Positions 25,577-33,387 of a DNA stretch of 64,000 nucleotides are shown here, piece after piece (the first letter of the stretch is position 1; every line of letters begins with the position of its first letter). Origin of the DNA: JAEMQF01 sp963850525. GTDB taxonomy: Bacteria; Pseudomonadota; Gammaproteobacteria; Burkholderiales; Burkholderiaceae_C. Under the pieces are notes generated by a model, which saw only the letters and a program-made list of their open reading frames with translations, had not been told where the DNA came from and searched no databases. The DNA lies in NCBI GenBank assembly GCA_963850525.1, contig CAWKLQ010000008.1, forward strand, positions 1,364,001-1,428,000, in the 5' to 3' direction. Position numbers and translations under genes: made by a program.

Positions 25577-26208
25577 GAGCGCTGCGCTGCGCGCTGCGTG
25601 TACGCCTGGATCGCGCGCAGCATGCTGACGCGCTCGAATTCCGGGTGCAGGCGGTAACGCAGCAGGTACTCGCCGCCGAACATCAGGCCAAGCGCAAGCG
25701 GCGTCAGCCAGTTCGCGAACGTCGCCCAGACCTCGAAGGGTGCCGTGAAGTACAGCACCAGCGACAGCGCCGCCATGGCGACGAAATAGGCGCACCACGC
25801 CCACGTGAGCTTGCGCGTGTAGACCGCCATGCTCGGGATCAGCGTGCCGTGCACCTGCTCCGCGACCCGGCTGATCAGCGCCTGGGCGCCGCGGCGCAGC
25901 GTCAGCCCGAACAGCACCGCAAGCACCAGGTGGATGACCACATGCTGGCCCAGGAACAGCGTGTGCTGCGGCAGCGGCGGGCCGAGCCAGGCTTGCGCGG
26001 CCAGTGCCGCGAGCACGCCTCCCGCAAGCCCGCCGGTGAGGCGCTGCCGCGCGCGCCACGCACACACGACGATGAGCACGAGCATCGGCGCCAGCAGCGC
26101 AAAGGCGCTCCATTCGGAATCGGGTGCCGCGGTCATCAGCCAATGCGAGCCCCCGATGTAGGCCAGGCCCGCCAGCAGCCCCGACACGACGCGGGCGTCG
26201 GCACGCAT
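25573..26208 (-). CDS. COG4648-type membrane protein of aryl polyene loci
   Basis: A 211-residue integral membrane protein with about six helices, including LLAGLAYIGGSHWLM, FALLAPMLVLIVVCAW, VVIHLVLAVLFGLTL and CAYFVAMAALSLVLYF. The family is a constant member of aryl polyene loci, between the ACP and the ligase, but its biochemical role is not established. The start at 26208 is the ATG (MRADARVVSGLLAG) 3 bases after the ACP stop, and the stop overlaps the ligase ATG. It may hold the synthase complex at the membrane. Confidence 0.88.
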   Translation of the reverse strand: MRADARVVSGLLAGLAYIGGSHWLMTAAPDSEWSAFALLAPMLVLIVVCAWRARQRLTGGLAGGVLAALAAQAWLGPPLPQHTLFLGQHVVIHLVLAVLFGLTLRRGAQALISRVAEQVHGTLIPSMAVYTRKLTWAWCAYFVAMAALSLVLYFTAPFEVWATFANWLTPLALGLMFGGEYLLRYRLHPEFERVSMLRAIQAYTQRAAQRS

Positions 26209-26210
26209 TT

Positions 26211-26480
26211 TCAAGTGGTGCGCTGCGCTGCGATGTGATCGGCCAGCGTGGCCAGGGACGTGAAGATCTTGACGTTCTCGGCGTCGTCCGAGCGCAACTG
26301 AAAGCCGTAGCGTTTGGAGACTACGAGGGCGACTTCGAGGATGTCGATCGAATCCAGCCCCAGGCCCTCGCCGTAGATGGCGCCGTGCGGATCGACGCTC
26401 TCGGGCGCGACGTCGAGGTTCAGCGCCTCCACGAGCAATGCCGCGACCTCGTGCTGCAAGGGGGTCTGGACGATGGTCAT
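26211..26480 (-). CDS. Acyl carrier protein (first gene of aryl polyene operon)
   Basis: An 89-residue ACP with the attachment Ser in LGLDSIDILE near 45, preceded by the acidic DPHGAIYGEG. The ATG at 26480 (MTIVQTPLQHEVAALL) is preferred; another ATG six codons upstream gives MPDAHC. It is the first gene of the long minus-strand operon and presumably carries the starter and the growing polyene. Aryl polyene loci often have two adjacent ACPs; here only one is adjacent. Confidence 0.92.
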   Translation of the reverse strand: MTIVQTPLQHEVAALLVEALNLDVAPESVDPHGAIYGEGLGLDSIDILEVALVVSKRYGFQLRSDDAENVKIFTSLATLADHIAAQRTT

Positions 26481-26568
26481 GCAGTGTGCGTCTGGCAAAT
26501 CGGGGATGAGACGGGCGCTGCGGGCGCCCGCAATTCAATGGACACGCTCGCACCACGCAAGGCGTTGC

Positions 26569-26596
26569 ATGTTAGCAGAGGGGAACGCTGCGGCAG
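26569..26596 (-). promoter_or_regulatory. Candidate sigma-70 promoter of the aryl polyene operon
   Basis: On the minus strand CTGCCG and TAACAT are separated by 16 bases, about 90 bases before the ACP start, in the gap between the divergent ACP and UbiE-like genes. A hexamer match alone is weak evidence. Confidence 0.3.
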
Positions 26597-26673
26597 CGCG
26601 CGGCACGCTGCAGCAAAACCGGCGCGTGCCGCGGCGACGTATCATCGGCTCCCCCGCGGCTTTGCGCATTCAC

Positions 26674-27453
26674 ATGGACCACCCGACACCCTTGGCGCAG
26701 GCACCGGACGCCGGCCTCGTGCGCATTCCGCACACCGCCCTGAACGCGTACTACGCAGAAGGCGACGCCCCCGGTCGGCAGGCGTTTCTGCGCAAGACCT
26801 TCGACGACACGGCGCCCGATTACGACGCACTCGAGCGCATCCTCGGCCTGGGCAGCGGCTCGTGGTACCGCGGCGAGGCGTTGCGCCGCGCCGGCTTGGC
26901 ACCGGGAATGAAAGTGATCGATGTCGGCATGGGCACCGGCCTGGTGGCACGCGAAATTCTGAAAATCACCCAGGAACCGGAGAATCTGATCGGCGTCGAC
27001 CCGAGCCCGGGAATGCTGGCCCAGGCGAAACTGCCTGCCGCAGTGCGCTGCCTCGAGGGCTGGGCGGAAAAGATGCCCGTGCCCGACGCCAGCGCCGATT
27101 TCATCGTGATGGGCTACGCGCTGCGCCACATTGCCGACCTCGCCGCCGCGTTTGCCGAATTCCACCGCGTCCTGAAGCCCGGCGGCAAGGTGCTGATCCT
27201 GGAGATCACCAAGCCGAGCGGCCTGCTGGCGACGCGCCTGCTCAAGCTTTACATGCGCGGCGTCGTGCCGCTGCTGGCGCGCTTCGTGTCGCGGCGCAAG
27301 AGCACCCCCATGCTGTGGCGCTACTACTGGGACACGATCGAAGCCTGCGCCGCACCCGAAGCGGTGCTGCGCACGCTGGGCGGCGTGGGCTTGAAGGACC
27401 CACGGCGCGAAGTCGCGCTGGGCATTTTTTCCGAGTACACGGCAGTGCGCTAG
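26674..27453 (+). CDS. UbiE/COQ5-like class I methyltransferase
   Basis: A 259-residue SAM-dependent methyltransferase. Motif I is VIDVGMGTGLVAR near 82, the acidic loop IGVDPSPGMLAQAK near 107, and the post-I block LRHIADLAAAFAEFHRVLKP is typical of UbiE-like C-methyltransferases acting on quinone or aromatic rings. It is divergent from the aryl polyene operon, sharing a 190-base promoter region, and is followed by a convergent GNAT-type gene. It could be a second ring methyltransferase of the pigment pathway or an unrelated quinone-type enzyme. Its divergent arrangement favours shared control, but that is inference. Confidence 0.85.
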   Translation: MDHPTPLAQAPDAGLVRIPHTALNAYYAEGDAPGRQAFLRKTFDDTAPDYDALERILGLGSGSWYRGEALRRAGLAPGMKVIDVGMGTGLVAREILKITQEPENLIGVDPSPGMLAQAKLPAAVRCLEGWAEKMPVPDASADFIVMGYALRHIADLAAAFAEFHRVLKPGGKVLILEITKPSGLLATRLLKLYMRGVVPLLARFVSRRKSTPMLWRYYWDTIEACAAPEAVLRTLGGVGLKDPRREVALGIFSEYTAVR

Positions 27454-27460
27454 GGTTGCG

Positions 27461-28636
27461 CTAGTGGCGCAAGGCCCGGCGCGGCCGAGCCAGCCACAGG
27501 CGCAGCGCCGCATACAGTGCGCCGCCGATCAGGCTCTTGCGGAAGATCGCGATCCGCTGCGTGGCCGTCGCTTCGGGCTTCCACAAGTGCGCCCACGGCG
27601 GATTGGTCACGAAGCTCAGACGGTCCAGTTGCGCGTCGGCGCAGACGCTTTCGATGGTGTGCTGCATGATCAGATGGCCCGGCGCGAGCGCGGCATGGTC
27701 GCTCGCAAAGCCGATCTTCAGCAGGTTCAGCTGGCGGTTCGAGACCAGACCGAATTGCGCGGCGATCACCTCGCCGTTCAGGCGCAGCAAGTTGATCCGG
27801 CATTCACCGCGCGCGCCGAATTCCCTGACGAGCCGGGCGTAGAAGGCGACCAGGGACGGACTCAATTTGATCGCCGAACCGGCGCCGGCTTTCCAACCCG
27901 ACGCTTCGACCTGCATGAAGTCGAGCAAAGCCGCATCGAGCCGATCCGGGTCAGTGACGGCTTCGTAGCTCAGCGCGCCGAGCTCGCGGGCACGACGCGT
28001 CAAGCGCTTGACGTTCCCGCAATGGCTCTTGTTGACGTGGCGCAGCGCATGCGCAAGCGTCTGACTGCAGTCGAGCCACAGCGTCGGCGAATTCGCTGAG
28101 CTGACGCTGAGCGCTGCGCCCTCGCCTGGGCGCAGCAGGCTCGCCAGTGAAGAGTCGCTGCAGATGCCGTCGGCAAGCAGGACTTGCCAGGGGAGTTCGC
28201 GCTGCCGGTGCAGCCAGGTATGGAACTCGCTCCACACATTCGACATCGCGGCGGGAACGCCGACGTCGGCCAGGTGCATGTGCTTGCCGGTGATCAGGCG
28301 CAGCGTCGCTACGCCCAAGGCACGGCCTCCCAGAGTCCCCGACTCGACGACGAAGACGCCGACCAGGCGTGACTGATGGCGCGCGGCGATGAAGTGCACG
28401 CCGCGCGGCCGGGGCGCCAGGGTCTGCAAGTAGGCTGAAAACCACTCGGGCATTTGCAGGTAGGTCGTCGACGGATACTGCTCGAGAGCACTTCGCCACT
28501 CGTTGCGCAGCATTTGCAGGCCGGGCTCGCCGTGCCGGACCTGGAAGGTCCAGGCCGACCTGCCGCGGGCGCGCACCACCGCGAAGGATGGCGTGCCGAC
28601 TGCGGAATCGTCGAAGGTCGAATGGGCGGCTGTCAT
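27461..28636 (-). CDS. GNAT/FemAB-like acetyltransferase (BioF2-like family)
   Basis: A 391-residue protein with duplicated GNAT-like folds of the CelD/FemAB type. The pattern includes PSTTYLQMPEWFSAYLQT near 54, HFIAARHQSRLVGVFVV and a C-terminal half with FYARLVREFGARGECRINLLRLNGEVIAAQFGLVS. The family transfers acyl or aminoacyl groups and is frequent in polysaccharide or exopolymer loci. It is alone on the minus strand, convergent with the UbiE-like gene. Its link to the pigment is unclear; it may mark the right edge of the locus. Confidence 0.82.
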   Translation of the reverse strand: MTAAHSTFDDSAVGTPSFAVVRARGRSAWTFQVRHGEPGLQMLRNEWRSALEQYPSTTYLQMPEWFSAYLQTLAPRPRGVHFIAARHQSRLVGVFVVESGTLGGRALGVATLRLITGKHMHLADVGVPAAMSNVWSEFHTWLHRQRELPWQVLLADGICSDSSLASLLRPGEGAALSVSSANSPTLWLDCSQTLAHALRHVNKSHCGNVKRLTRRARELGALSYEAVTDPDRLDAALLDFMQVEASGWKAGAGSAIKLSPSLVAFYARLVREFGARGECRINLLRLNGEVIAAQFGLVSNRQLNLLKIGFASDHAALAPGHLIMQHTIESVCADAQLDRLSFVTNPPWAHLWKPEATATQRIAIFRKSLIGGALYAALRLWLARPRRALRH

Positions 28637-28938
28637 GTGGGGTCAGCGACTTGCGACGCGAAGCGATTGGCGGAATGGCGGGCCGTGAGGGATTCACTAA
28701 TCAAGGTTCATCGCTCTGCTGTTGCGACGCAATGATCCTCGTCTTCGCGCGGCCGCGCAGCACCAGCTCCAAGGGGGTGGACGCCGCCCGACATCCCGGG
28801 TGGCGACTTTGTTCACGCACTGAAGGGGCACCTGCCGCATGGACCCCATGCCTGGGTGGAGTTGATCGCCACCTCCGGCGCGCCCACGTCGCACGGCCGC
28901 GTCGGGCGCGGCCCCCGACACGGCATACTTCAGCCCTC
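28637..28938. other. Divergent promoter region
   Basis: About 300 bases between the divergent GNAT-type and histidine kinase genes. I see no gene here and no promoter I would commit to. Confidence 0.5.
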
Positions 28939-30078
28939 ATGAAAACGCCCGTCGTTCGCGAATTGCGCCTGCTGCACCTGGAAGATTCGGACCTCGACCA
29001 CGTGTTGCTGCTCGCGCACCTGCACCGCGGCGGCCTGCGTGTGCAGGCGACACGCATCGATTCGGAGGCCGAATTCCTCGCCTCGATCCAGCGCGACTGG
29101 GACGCCATCGTCTCCGATTACAACCTGCCCGGCTTCTCCGGCCTGCTCGCGCTGGATCTGCTGAAGGCGAGCCGGCGCGACATTCCCTTCGTCATCGTTT
29201 CGGGCGAGATCGGCGAAGAGGTTGCGGTGGAGGCGATGCGCAACGGCGCGAGCGACTATGTGCGCAAGGGCAACCTCGCGCGCTTGGTGCCGGCGCTGCT
29301 CAATGCCATCGAAGCCAACGTCACGCGGCGCGAGAAAGAGCGCTCGGAGGCTGAGTTGAGCGCGTCCAAACAGCGTCTGAGCGAACTCGCACAACACTTG
29401 CAAAGCAGCATCGAACAGGAGCGCGCCGCGATCGCACGCGAACTGCACGACGACGTGGGCGGCTCGCTCACGGCGCTCAAGTTCGACCTGGCGTGGATCA
29501 CGCGCCATCCGCAGTCCGAGGAGGTGCCGGCGCGCGCGAGCGCGGCGCTCGAACAGGTGTCGCACGCAATCGAAGCGGCACAGCGCATCATGCACAACCT
29601 GCGCCCTGCGATCCTCGAGCAGGGGCTGGTCGCCGCATTGCAATGGATTGCGGCGCGTTTCGAAAAGCGCACCGGCGTCGCGTGCCTGTTGCGCACACCG
29701 GAAAAAATTCCCGCATTGCCCAGTGGCGTCGGCCTGGTCGCTTACCGCACGGTGCAGGAGGCGCTGACGAACATCACCAAGTACGCGCAGGCGACGCAGG
29801 TGGGGATCGACCTGTCGCTCGCCGGCAAGGTGATATCGCTCGAGGTGAGCGACAACGGACGTGGCTTCTTGCAGTCGGACCTGAGCAAGGCGCAATCGTT
29901 CGGCATTCGTGGCCTGCACGAACGCGCGCGCACCGTGGGCGGCTGGATCGACCTGAGCAGCAGCCCGAGCGGCACGACGCTGATCCTGTCGGTGCCGCTG
30001 CACGGCGTGCAGGCGGCGGGCGGCTCCGGGCGCAGCAAGGCGAAAAACGCCGACCCTAGCCGCTGGGGCGACTTGTGA
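28939..30078 (+). CDS. Receiver-domain histidine kinase (REC-HisKA_3-HATPase)
   Basis: A 379-residue soluble sensor kinase. The N-terminal receiver domain (about 8-125) has the phosphoacceptor Asp60 in VSDYNLPG and Lys110 in YVRKG. A coiled segment (132-160) leads to the HisKA_3 phosphoacceptor His170 in AIARELHDDVGGSL. The HATPase part follows with VQEALTNITKYAQAT (N box) and DNGRGF (G1). There is no membrane segment, so its input is phosphotransfer to the receiver or a cytoplasmic partner. The NarL-type regulator 100 bases downstream is the obvious target. The ATG at 28939 is chosen because the receiver fold starts there. Confidence 0.9.
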   Translation: MKTPVVRELRLLHLEDSDLDHVLLLAHLHRGGLRVQATRIDSEAEFLASIQRDWDAIVSDYNLPGFSGLLALDLLKASRRDIPFVIVSGEIGEEVAVEAMRNGASDYVRKGNLARLVPALLNAIEANVTRREKERSEAELSASKQRLSELAQHLQSSIEQERAAIARELHDDVGGSLTALKFDLAWITRHPQSEEVPARASAALEQVSHAIEAAQRIMHNLRPAILEQGLVAALQWIAARFEKRTGVACLLRTPEKIPALPSGVGLVAYRTVQEALTNITKYAQATQVGIDLSLAGKVISLEVSDNGRGFLQSDLSKAQSFGIRGLHERARTVGGWIDLSSSPSGTTLILSVPLHGVQAAGGSGRSKAKNADPSRWGDL

Positions 30079-30177
30079 GCGCCCCCGCCCGGCCGTTCCG
30101 AAGGGGGCGCTCCGTCCCGCTTGGCGGGACCGCGCGCAGCGCGAGGGTGCACCAGTGACCACCACCTCGCCCACGCC

Positions 30178-30813
30178 ATGATCCGCGTCATCCTCTGCGA
30201 CGACCACGCGCTGATCCGCCGCGGCGTGCGTGACACGCTGTGCGACGCGTCCGACATCGAAGTCGTCGGCGAAGCCGGCGACTACGGCGAACTGCGCGAA
30301 CTGCTGCGCCGCGCCACGTGCGATGTGCTCGTTCTCGACATCAACCTGCCCGGGCGCAGCGGCCTGGACGTGTTGCACGTGCTGAAGGACGAGAGCCTGC
30401 CGATGCGCGTGCTCGTGCTGTCGATGTTCCCCGAAGACCAGTACGCGATCCGCGCGCTGCGCGCCGGCGCTTACGGTTACGTGAACAAGGGCGGTGACCC
30501 GGGGCAGATCGTTACCGCGGTGCGCACCGTCGCGCAAGGGCGCAAGTACGTGACGCCGGAGATGGCGCAAATGTTGGTGGAGAGCCTCACCGCGCCGAAC
30601 GTCGAGAACCCGCACGAGCGGCTCTCCGACCGCGAGTTGCAAACCCTCGTGCTGATCGCCTCGGGCAAGCGCCTGTCCGACATTGCGGTGGAGTTGATGC
30701 TGAGTCCCAAGACGGTCAGCGTCTATCGTGCGCGGGTGCTCGAAAAATTGGGCTTGGCGAACAACTCCGAAATGACGGTTTACGCGATTCGCCACGGGTT
30801 GGTGGGGCAGTAG
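30178..30813 (+). CDS. NarL/FixJ-type response regulator
   Basis: A 211-residue regulator. Receiver domain with DD at 8-9, phosphoacceptor Asp54 in VLDINLPG and Lys near 104 in YVNKG. The C-terminal LuxR-type helix-turn-helix reads LSDRELQTLVLIASGKRLSD then VSVYRARVLEKLGL. It forms a two-component pair with the kinase upstream and ends with HGLVGQ. Parts of its 3' end (30556-30612 and 30778-30813) are repeated at 31259-31362 in a damaged copy. Target genes are not visible; the nearest large systems are the pigment locus and the flagellar genes. Confidence 0.92.
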   Translation: MIRVILCDDHALIRRGVRDTLCDASDIEVVGEAGDYGELRELLRRATCDVLVLDINLPGRSGLDVLHVLKDESLPMRVLVLSMFPEDQYAIRALRAGAYGYVNKGGDPGQIVTAVRTVAQGRKYVTPEMAQMLVESLTAPNVENPHERLSDRELQTLVLIASGKRLSDIAVELMLSPKTVSVYRARVLEKLGLANNSEMTVYAIRHGLVGQ

Positions 30814-30833
30814 GCCCGAAGCATGCCTTATGA

Positions 30834-31258
30834 GTTCCGCTGCCCGGCCCGCCCGCAAACCGCAAGCGCCAGCGCTTCCCCGAAGATTTCGTGTTCCAGT
30901 TGGAGGGTGAAGAGTTCGCGGCTATAAGGTTGCAATCTGCAACCTTAGAGAGCGGGCGCGGTCAGCATCGCAAGTACTTGCCTTATGCGTTCACCGAGCA
31001 TGGCGCCATCATGGCGGCCACGCTGCTCAACAGCCCGCGCGCCACGGCATTGAGCATCTACGTCGTGCGCGCCTTTGTGGAGCTGCGCGGCTTGCTCAGC
31101 GCCAACAAGGAACTGGCGACCAAGGTCCAAGCGCTGGAGCGCAAGGTCTCGGTGCATGAACGCGGTATCGCGCAGCTGGCCGACGCGATGGCCGAGCTGC
31201 TGGCCACGCCAGCACCGCCGCCCAAGCGACCCATAGGATTCGTGACGCCTGAGGACAG
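30834..31258 (+). pseudogene. ORF6N-domain protein fragment, 5' end missing
   Basis: The sequence KRQRFPEDFVFQLEGEE, YLPYAFTEHGAIMAATLLNS and YVVRAFVELRGLLSANKELA is the middle and end of an ORF6N-family protein, a phage antirepressor-like DNA-binding family often found on mobile DNA. The usual N-terminal part with a start codon is absent: the frame is closed by a stop at 30831, just after the response regulator. A coiled-coil tail (ATKVQALERKVSVHERGIA) and PIGFVTPED follow. It is a remnant of a transferred gene sitting between the regulator and a partial copy of the regulator's end. Confidence 0.72.
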
Positions 31259-31362
31259 CGCCGGAGATGGCGCAAATGTTGGTGGAGAGCCTGACCGCGC
31301 CGAACGTCGAGAACCCCACGAGCGGTTTACGCGATTCGCCACGGGCTGGTGGGGCAATAAAT
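31259..31362 (+). pseudogene. Partial duplicate of the response regulator 3' end
   Basis: Bases 31259-31317 repeat 30556-30612 almost exactly (regulator residues around MAQMLVESLTAPNVENP). Bases 31327-31362 repeat the last 36 bases of the regulator gene. The roughly 165 bases between these blocks in the intact gene, including most of the helix-turn-helix, are deleted. It cannot encode a working regulator. Confidence 0.85.
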
Positions 31363-31364
31363 TC

Positions 31365-31395
31365 TTGTCATCCCGGCGAACGCCGGGATCCACCG
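31365..31395. repeat. REP-like palindrome, copy 4
   Basis: Contains TTGTCATCCCGGCGAACGCC then GGGATCCACCG. It begins directly after the regulator remnant and is paired with the inverted copy at 31420. Confidence 0.82.
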
Positions 31396-31419
31396 ATTGG
31401 CGTCATTGCGGTTTCGTCC

Positions 31420-31449
31420 CAGTGGATCCCGGCCTTCGTCGGGATGACC
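31420..31449. repeat. REP-like palindrome, copy 5
   Basis: Contains AGTGGATCCCGGCCTTCGTC then GGGATGACCG, with one arm mismatch. It ends five bases before the fliR stop. Confidence 0.82.
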
Positions 31450-31453
31450 GCCC

Positions 31454-32215
31454 TCAGAGAAACTGCCCCAGCATTCGCTCCAGCGCCACCGTCATCGGCG
31501 CCTGAAACATCGGCAGAGTGAGCAGCACGCCGACCAGCCCCACGCCCAGCGTGATCGGGAAACCGATGGCGAAGATGTTCATCTGCTGCGCAACGCGTGA
31601 AATGATGCCGAGCACGAGGTTCACGAACAGCAGCATCGCCACCAGCGGCAGTGCGATCCACAGGCCGAGCGAAAAGATTTCCGCGCCCCACACTTGCGGC
31701 TGCATCGCGCGCAGGAAGGCGAAGGGTTCGGCGCTCACCGGGAAGGTCTGAAAGCTGCGCACCACCGCGGCGATGAGCAGCAGATGGCCGTTGATGACGA
31801 TGAACAGCCAGCCGACGGTGACGCCGAAGAAGCGGCTCAGCGAAGTCGCCTGGCCTCCCGTGGAGGGGTCGAAGAACATCGCGAAGTTCAGGCCCATCTG
31901 CAGGCCTGCAAGTTCACCGGCGAATTCGATTGCGGCGAAAACGATGCGCGCCGCAAACCCGAGCGTGATGCCCACCAGCAGTTGCTGCGCGAGCACCATC
32001 AGCGCCACCGCCGAGTCGAGTTGAATCACGGGAATGACCGGCAGCGAAGGCTGCGCGCACACCGTGATGAACAGCGCCAGCGCAACGCGCGCGCGCGCCG
32101 GCACGTTGCGTTGGCTGAGGACCGGCAGCGTCGCGAACAGCGCCAGAACCCGCGCAAACGGCCACAGCAGTGGCGTGATCCAGGCGAGGAACTGGGCTTC
32201 AGTGAATTGAATCAT
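31454..32215 (-). CDS. fliR: Flagellar biosynthetic protein FliR
   Basis: A 253-residue membrane protein of the flagellar type III export gate (FliP5-FliQ4-FliR1 core). It shows the FliR N-terminus FTEAQFLAWITPLLWPFARV, the RNVPARARVALALFITV block, and about six helices, ending with the last helix and MTVALERMLGQFL. Last gene of the fliLNOPQR operon. The stop at 31454 lies next to two REP-like palindromes that may end the transcript. Confidence 0.95.
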   Translation of the reverse strand: MIQFTEAQFLAWITPLLWPFARVLALFATLPVLSQRNVPARARVALALFITVCAQPSLPVIPVIQLDSAVALMVLAQQLLVGITLGFAARIVFAAIEFAGELAGLQMGLNFAMFFDPSTGGQATSLSRFFGVTVGWLFIVINGHLLLIAAVVRSFQTFPVSAEPFAFLRAMQPQVWGAEIFSLGLWIALPLVAMLLFVNLVLGIISRVAQQMNIFAIGFPITLGVGLVGVLLTLPMFQAPMTVALERMLGQFL

Positions 32216-32245
32216 GGCGCTCGCTGCGGCCGCGACGCGCTGCGC

Positions 32246-32515
32246 CTAACCCACGACCGACGGAATGCTTTGCAAGGTGCGCTGCACGTACTCGACGAGC
32301 GTGGTCAGCATCCACGGGCCGGCGATCGCGAGCACCGCCACCGCAGCCACCATCTTCGGCACGAACGACAGCGTCGCTTCATGAATCTGCGTCGCCGCCT
32401 GGAAAACGCTGACGAGCAGGCCCACCGCGAGCACCGTGAGCAGCAACGGCGCCGCGACCATCAGCAACAAGTGCAGGCCTTCCTGGCCGTAGGTGAATAC
32501 CGCTTGCGAGTCCAT
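32246..32515 (-). CDS. fliQ: Flagellar biosynthetic protein FliQ
   Basis: An 89-residue export-gate subunit with two helices (LLLMVAAPLLLTVLAVGLLV and MVAAVAVLAIAGPWMLTTLV) separated by the conserved FQAATQIHEATLSFVPK. The length is exactly that of the family. It lies 6 bases after fliP and 30 bases before fliR on the minus strand. Confidence 0.96.
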   Translation of the reverse strand: MDSQAVFTYGQEGLHLLLMVAAPLLLTVLAVGLLVSVFQAATQIHEATLSFVPKMVAAVAVLAIAGPWMLTTLVEYVQRTLQSIPSVVG

Positions 32516-32521
32516 GCGCGC

Positions 32522-33271
32522 TCAGTTCGCAAAACTCGCGGCCAGCGAGCCGAGCAGCAGGTTCCAGCCGTCGGCCAGCACAAACAACATCAGCTTGAAC
32601 GGCAGCGCCACCAGCACCGGGCTCAACATCATCATGCCCAGGCTCATCAGCACGCTCGCGACGATCATGTCGATCACGAGAAACGGAATGAAGATGAGAA
32701 AGCCGATCTGGAACGCGCTTTTCAGCTCGCTCGTGACGAACGCCGGCACCAGCACCTTGAACGGCACGTCGGCGGACTTCACTGACGGATCGACCTTGGC
32801 GAGCTTGGCGAACAGCGCGACGTCGGCCTGGCGCGTCTGGCGCAGCATGAACTCGCGCATCGGGATCTCGCCGCGCTTGAGCGCTTCGTCAAAGGCGATG
32901 CGGTTCGCGGCAAACGGCTGATACGCCTGCTCGTAGACCTTGTCCAGCGTCGGGCCCATGACGAAAAAGGTGAGGAACAGGCTCAAACCCACGATCACCT
33001 GGTTCGGCGGCGCGGCCTGCGTGCCCAGCGCCTGGCGCAGCAGCGACAAGACGATGACGATGCGCGTGAACCCGGTCATGAGCAGCAGCACCGCGGGCAG
33101 GAAACTGAGCGCAGTGAAAAACAGCAGCGTCTGGATCGGCACCGAATAGCTCGTGCCGCCCGCCCCCTGGCCGATCACGAGCGGCAGGTTGGAGCCGCTC
33201 GTCGCCTGCGCCCAGGCGCCCAGCGGCAGCAGGCCGAGCAGGGCGACTGCGAACATTGCCGTGCACTGCAT
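32522..33271 (-). CDS. fliP: Flagellar biosynthetic protein FliP
   Basis: The central export-gate subunit, 244-249 residues depending on the start. Landmarks: signal-like N-terminus MFAVALLGLLPLGAWAQA, FLPAVLLLMTGFTRIVIVLS, FLTFFVMGPTLDKVY, FVTSELKSAFQIGFLIFIPF and the C-terminal LPFKLMLFVLADGWNLL. Two starts are possible, ATG at 33271 (MQCTAMFA) or ATG at 33256. A REP-like palindrome ends about 4 bases before the first, so no normal ribosome binding site is visible. That may reduce or alter its translation. Confidence 0.93.
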   Translation of the reverse strand: MQCTAMFAVALLGLLPLGAWAQATSGSNLPLVIGQGAGGTSYSVPIQTLLFFTALSFLPAVLLLMTGFTRIVIVLSLLRQALGTQAAPPNQVIVGLSLFLTFFVMGPTLDKVYEQAYQPFAANRIAFDEALKRGEIPMREFMLRQTRQADVALFAKLAKVDPSVKSADVPFKVLVPAFVTSELKSAFQIGFLIFIPFLVIDMIVASVLMSLGMMMLSPVLVALPFKLMLFVLADGWNLLLGSLAASFAN

Positions 33272-33274
33272 CGC

Positions 33275-33304
33275 AGTGGATCCCGGCGTACGCCGGGATG
33301 ACGA
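33275..33304. repeat. REP-like palindrome, copy 6, against the fliP start
   Basis: Contains AGTGGATCCCGGCGTACGCC then GGGATGACGA. It occupies the place where the fliP ribosome binding site would be expected. Confidence 0.82.
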
Positions 33305-33321
33305 ATGCATCGCGGTGGCCC

Positions 33322-33370
33322 CCGACCCGGTGTTGGGTACGGGGTGACACGTGCGCCGGGATGACGAATG
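33322..33370. repeat. Degenerate REP-like copy
   Basis: Ends with CGCCGGGATGACGAATG, the same tail as the copy at 33275, but the left arm is changed (CCCCGACCCGG). It lies between fliO and fliP. Confidence 0.5.
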
Positions 33371-33387
33371 TTGTGGCGGGTGTCCGG

